From Pseudoflavonifractor phocaeensis (GTDB lineage Bacteria > Bacillota > Clostridia > Oscillospirales > Oscillospiraceae): 52,330 nt of DNA. Shown here piece after piece: positions 50,599 to 52,330 of the stretch. The position numbers and the translations under genes were made by a program. A model generated the notes under the pieces. The model was not told where the DNA came from. It ran no database searches and worked only from the letters and a program-made list of their open reading frames with translations. The stretch's first letter is position 1. Every line of letters begins with the position of its first letter. The DNA lies in assembly GCF_021531375.1 (NCBI RefSeq), contig NZ_JADYTU010000016.1, positions 1 through 52,330 on the forward strand, read 5' to 3'.

Positions 50599-51873
50599 CG
50601 GTCCCGATCCGTACACCATAGCCTCCAGTTCCTTCCAGGACAGCTTCTGATCCTCGATATCCTGCCAGCAGGAGAACTTCCGCTCCAGCCCCTCCCAGGT
50701 AAGAAACCAGAAAAAATACTGGATATCCAGGTGAGGCGGGAGAATGTCCTCCACGATCCTTTTGATCTGCTCAAAGTTCTCCGGTACGCCGGCCACGCCA
50801 GGGAAGGAGACCTCCACGATCCCCACCCCCAGTTCTTCCACACTGGCCTCGATGCCGCAACCCGCGATGGTGTCATTGATGGCCTCCAATGTGAAGCTGT
50901 CTCCGCCGATCCGCAGCAGCGCCGCCAGAGCCGCTCCCAGCGCCCGGGGCGTTCCGGCCGCCGGCCGGCGGACGAAGAGCCGGGCCATCCGCTCCAGCCC
51001 CCAGCTCTCCGCCGTGGCCAGACTGGATTCCCGCAGGAGCTCTTCCAGCGCGCCCTCCACTCCGTCCAGAGCCTCCCCAGCCCCCTCCAATTCTCCTGCG
51101 TTGAAGGGGGCGTTCAGGTCACAGACCCCCAGGGGGCGCAGTAGATCTTTTAAATATTCGGTATAGCTGTCGTCAAAAAAGTCGTAGACCCGCCCCTCGG
51201 CGGCTACCCACTCTCCCAGAACGAACCGGCGGTAAAAGGTCCCCTCGAACATGGTCCGGTACCGCTCCAGCACCTCCTGGGACAGGCCGGGGTTGTCCGC
51301 CATGGTGAACCGCAGCCTCAAGGCCTTTTTTTCCTCCGCCTTCAGGATCCACTCCCGATAAAACCAGTGGGCTGGGGATTCGGGGTTGCAGGAGAACCAC
51401 AGTTTACTGCCCGTCACCGAGCACCGGGCCACCGTCTGCTCCACAAAGGAGCGGGGCATCAGAGCCACCTCGTCCAGCAGGGCGCCCGCCAGCGTGATCC
51501 CCTGAATCAGGGCCGCGGACCCCTCGTCCTTGCCGCCGAATAGGTAAAAGGTGTTGCTGTGCCCGCCCAGCCGGACCTTCAGAATGTTGCGGGAGACCTT
51601 GTGTTCACAGCGGAACCCCATGTTCTCCAGCAGGGGCAGCAGCTCCTCCAGCAGGTTCCGCCGCACCGACACAATGGTCTTGCCGCACAGGGCAAAATTT
51701 TTCCGGTGAAAGGCGCTCATGGCCCAGCAGAAAAAGGACAGGCCGGTGCACAGGGTCTTGCCGCTGCGGACCGCACCGTCGCAGATAATGGCCTGCCTCT
51801 CCCGCTCGGGAGAGCTGGACCGCCACCAGGTCAGCACCTTTCGCTGTTTCGGGGAAAACACCATGTCCTCCAC
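50584..51873 (-). CDS. Chimeric phage protein: terminase ATPase fused to a tail domain
   Basis: Protein of 429 residues. Residues 1-230 are a large-terminase ATPase: Walker A GAVRSGKT (33-40), Walker B ALLDE (131-135), and the C-motif SCNP (161-164). After GRVYDFFDD (228-235) the terminase nuclease domain is missing. Residues 236-395 instead resemble a DUF2313/YmfQ tail protein (YLKDLLRPL, TAESWGLERMARLF, DSFTLEAINDTIAG, DILPPHLDIQYFF). An in-frame deletion that removed most phage structural genes explains this. DNA packaging activity is not expected. Start GTG at 51873. Confidence 0.8.
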   Translation of the reverse strand: MEDMVFSPKQRKVLTWWRSSSPERERQAIICDGAVRSGKTLCTGLSFFCWAMSAFHRKNFALCGKTIVSVRRNLLEELLPLLENMGFRCEHKVSRNILKVRLGGHSNTFYLFGGKDEGSAALIQGITLAGALLDEVALMPRSFVEQTVARCSVTGSKLWFSCNPESPAHWFYREWILKAEEKKALRLRFTMADNPGLSQEVLERYRTMFEGTFYRRFVLGEWVAAEGRVYDFFDDSYTEYLKDLLRPLGVCDLNAPFNAGELEGAGEALDGVEGALEELLRESSLATAESWGLERMARLFVRRPAAGTPRALGAALAALLRIGGDSFTLEAINDTIAGCGIEASVEELGVGIVEVSFPGVAGVPENFEQIKRIVEDILPPHLDIQYFFWFLTWEGLERKFSCWQDIEDQKLSWKELEAMVYGSGPKKPG

Positions 51874-51877
51874 GGCC

Positions 51878-52174
51878 TCATTCCCCCTTCTCCTCCATGG
51901 CCTTTAAAAAGCGGTCCACCTGCTCCTCCCCGCTGTGGTCCGCAGCGTCCAGCAGCCGTTCCAGCAGCCGCCCCCGGTCGGCGAATTTCAGCTCGATGAC
52001 CCCGTTGGCCCCCCGCTTGAACTCGGTCAGGGCATCCAGATCCAACCCTTCCAGACTGCCCCACTCCTCCTCGGGGAAGCAGGCCAGACGGACTGCGTCC
52101 TGTGCCCCGGCGTTGGCCAGCTTCCACATGCGCTTTAAAATCTGCTCCCGTCCCGGGAGTTTTGTGTTAGCCAC
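51878..52174 (-). CDS. Phage terminase small subunit-like protein
   Basis: Protein of 98 residues, ending 4 bases before the large-subunit gene. KLPGREQILKRMWKLANAG and the end VIELKFADRGRLLERLLDAAD are like small terminase subunits that recognise phage DNA, but the family match is by pattern and position. GTG at 52174 is chosen because AGGAGG lies 6 bases upstream; an earlier GTG at 52231 has weaker support. The window edge beyond 52232 shows no further gene. Confidence 0.65.
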   Translation of the reverse strand: MANTKLPGREQILKRMWKLANAGAQDAVRLACFPEEEWGSLEGLDLDALTEFKRGANGVIELKFADRGRLLERLLDAADHSGEEQVDRFLKAMEEKGE

Positions 52175-52330
52175 CCTATCCCTCCTCACCCTTCCCCCTC
52201 CAAAGCGCAGATGTTGCACATTTTCAGCCACCCAGGGGAAAATAAATTTTAGTTTACCGTTTCATGTAGGGTGAGGGCTTGGTAGGGCGGGGGCTTATCC
52301 CTCCCCCTTTTGGCCTTCGGCCATTTCCCC

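Overview
The window is 52 kb of chromosome from a GC-rich, anaerobic, spore-forming Firmicute. The best fit is a gut Oscillospiraceae of the Flavonifractor/Lawsonibacter/Pseudoflavonifractor type. The evidence is codon use, strong AGGAGG ribosome sites, TTGACA/TATAAT promoters, two T-box riboswitches, a class III (anaerobic) ribonucleotide reductase, a flavin-reductase/rubredoxin fusion, an indolepyruvate:ferredoxin oxidoreductase and a SpoVB-like flippase. The genus is an inference. I saw no rRNA, tRNA, CRISPR array or intact insertion sequence.

Layout. (1) 1-7750 is a lower-GC accessory block. It holds a long minus-strand run of small membrane proteins, lipoproteins, a CDP-alcohol phosphatidyltransferase, an Ntn amide hydrolase and an FMN reductase. 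A TetR regulator follows, whose putative operator lies both at its own promoter and before the run. The block ends in a decayed response-regulator fragment and an 18-bp perfect hairpin. (2) 7861-32834 is housekeeping: nrdD with NrdR boxes, mnmA, a HAD phosphatase, prfC, gdhA, a GNAT enzyme, pspC, a DEAD-box helicase, an HtrA protease, an AI-2E/YtvI permease, degV, ylmH, T-box-controlled thrS, a flavin reductase/rubredoxin, an M16 peptidase, a sigma/anti-sigma pair and a CorC-type protein. (3) 33067-37167 is the rpmG-secE-nusG-rplK-rplA and rplJ-rplL cluster. It has an L10 leader and two copies of a structured intergenic element. (4) 37325-43184 holds an AEC transporter, a crotonase, a SpoVB-like flippase, an SseB-domain protein, a candidate metal-regulated small RNA and a LysR regulator. 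(5) 43264-50405 is an aromatic 2-oxoacid operon (TrpR-like yerC, iorA, iorB, crcB, paaK, ACT protein) behind a T-box whose specifier reads UUC (Phe). A divergent acyl-CoA ligase follows. (6) 50584-52174 is a prophage scar: a small terminase subunit and a large terminase fused in frame to a tail-protein domain.

The three points I would follow first are these. The Phe-type T-box sits in front of iorAB-paaK, which suggests the operon makes phenylalanine from phenylacetate rather than degrading it. The short transcription unit at 41993-42180 has a metal-repressor-like palindrome in its promoter, a C-rich anti-Shine-Dalgarno stretch and an intrinsic terminator, and looks like an iron-sparing small RNA. 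The paired structured elements after nusG and rplA keep the same junction sequences while their helices differ in sequence.
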